Assembly (NCBI RefSeq): GCF_014696105.1
Contig: NZ_JACJPO010000012.1
Location: 1-64,000, forward strand
Direction of reading: 5' to 3'
Length of the DNA: 64,000 bases
DNA from: Microcoleus sp. FACHB-1515
Lineage (GTDB): Bacteria > Cyanobacteriota > Cyanobacteriia > Elainellales > Elainellaceae
The notes beneath the pieces are model-generated. The model ran no database searches and was not told the DNA's origin. It saw only the letters and a program-made list of their open reading frames with translations. The position numbers and the translations under genes are program-made. Shown one piece after another: positions 63,978 through 64,000 of the stretch. Every line of letters begins with the position of its first letter. Positions within the stretch are counted from its first letter, which is position 1.

Positions 63978-64000
63978 ATGACTCAACTTCGACTCAATCT
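63978..64000 (+). CDS. Possible start of a gene cut by the right edge
   Basis: ATG at 63978 opens MTQLRLN, which runs off the end of the window. Only seven residues are available, so identity and even coding status cannot be judged. Confidence 0.2.

Noticed and set aside
1-64000. CRISPR arrays, tRNA and rRNA genes
   Set aside because: No regularly spaced direct repeats, cloverleaf T-loop motifs or rRNA sequence were seen in a reading by eye; a tRNAscan-SE and CRISPR-finder run would settle it.

Overview
The window is chromosomal DNA from a cyanobacterium. The diagnostic genes are psbB (CP47), psbT, psbM, a short three-domain ribosomal protein S1, an SigA-type principal sigma factor, a phytochrome-like GAF sensor kinase, and several small families found only in cyanobacteria (DUF3288, DUF4912, DUF6464, Npun_R1517 type, TIGR02450 type). 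The sequence is saturated with the HIP1 octamer GCGATCGC, which points the same way. Gene content suggests a filamentous or Leptolyngbya-like lineage, but the genus cannot be fixed from the sequence alone.

Layout. 1-200: transposase debris at the edge. 188-2728: glutathione-dependent formaldehyde detoxification (fghA, frmA) around a truncated LRAT-like ORF. 2854-18569: mostly housekeeping and conserved cyanobacterial genes: ChaN-like lipoprotein, rsmG plus an orphan ABC ATPase, a Ser/Thr kinase with WD40 repeats, YraN, a lumenal pentapeptide protein, a PstS-like protein, accD, a divergent sucC-sucD pair, an SDR, a YqiA-like esterase, DUF2993 and DUF4912. 18686-25704: a small single-span microprotein, DUF4359, an oxidoreductase, rnc immediately downstream of rnpB (RNase P RNA), a GAF histidine kinase, and a PAS-CRP fusion regulator. 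25803-31967: M48 protease, murJ, small conserved proteins, sigA with a 500-base leader region. 32035-32695: a gene graveyard (receiver-domain remnant, CHAT remnant), then an FdhF/YdeP-type molybdopterin oxidoreductase.

37003-40340 is the most interesting block: four co-directional genes encoding a V4R-like protein, a roadblock/LC7 protein, a CvnD/MglA-like small GTPase and an NB-ARC/TPR protein. It resembles an actinobacterial conservon with the kinase and DUF742 parts replaced. A second notable pattern is a pair of paralogous small proteins (40453-40665 and 48085-48366), each preceded by a homologous, strongly base-paired leader RNA of about 160-170 nt whose core resembles a cobalamin riboswitch.

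41042-47946: an M28 peptidase, a frameshifted hybrid histidine kinase, then the photosynthesis/ribosome cluster rpsA, nrdR, psbT, psbB (all minus) with a divergent 2Fe-2S ferredoxin and psbM. 48821-64000: NurA nuclease, a glycosyltransferase, a small drug/metabolite transporter, a TerB/Mo-nitrogenase C-terminal protein, an anti-sigma factor, DUF3288, a two-component system, a triple-repeat coiled protein, FetB, a XisF-like serine recombinase with an apparently missing nucleophile, an esterase, a transketolase-family enzyme, and dispersed C/G-rich repeats in three intergenic gaps. I found no tRNA, rRNA or CRISPR array.
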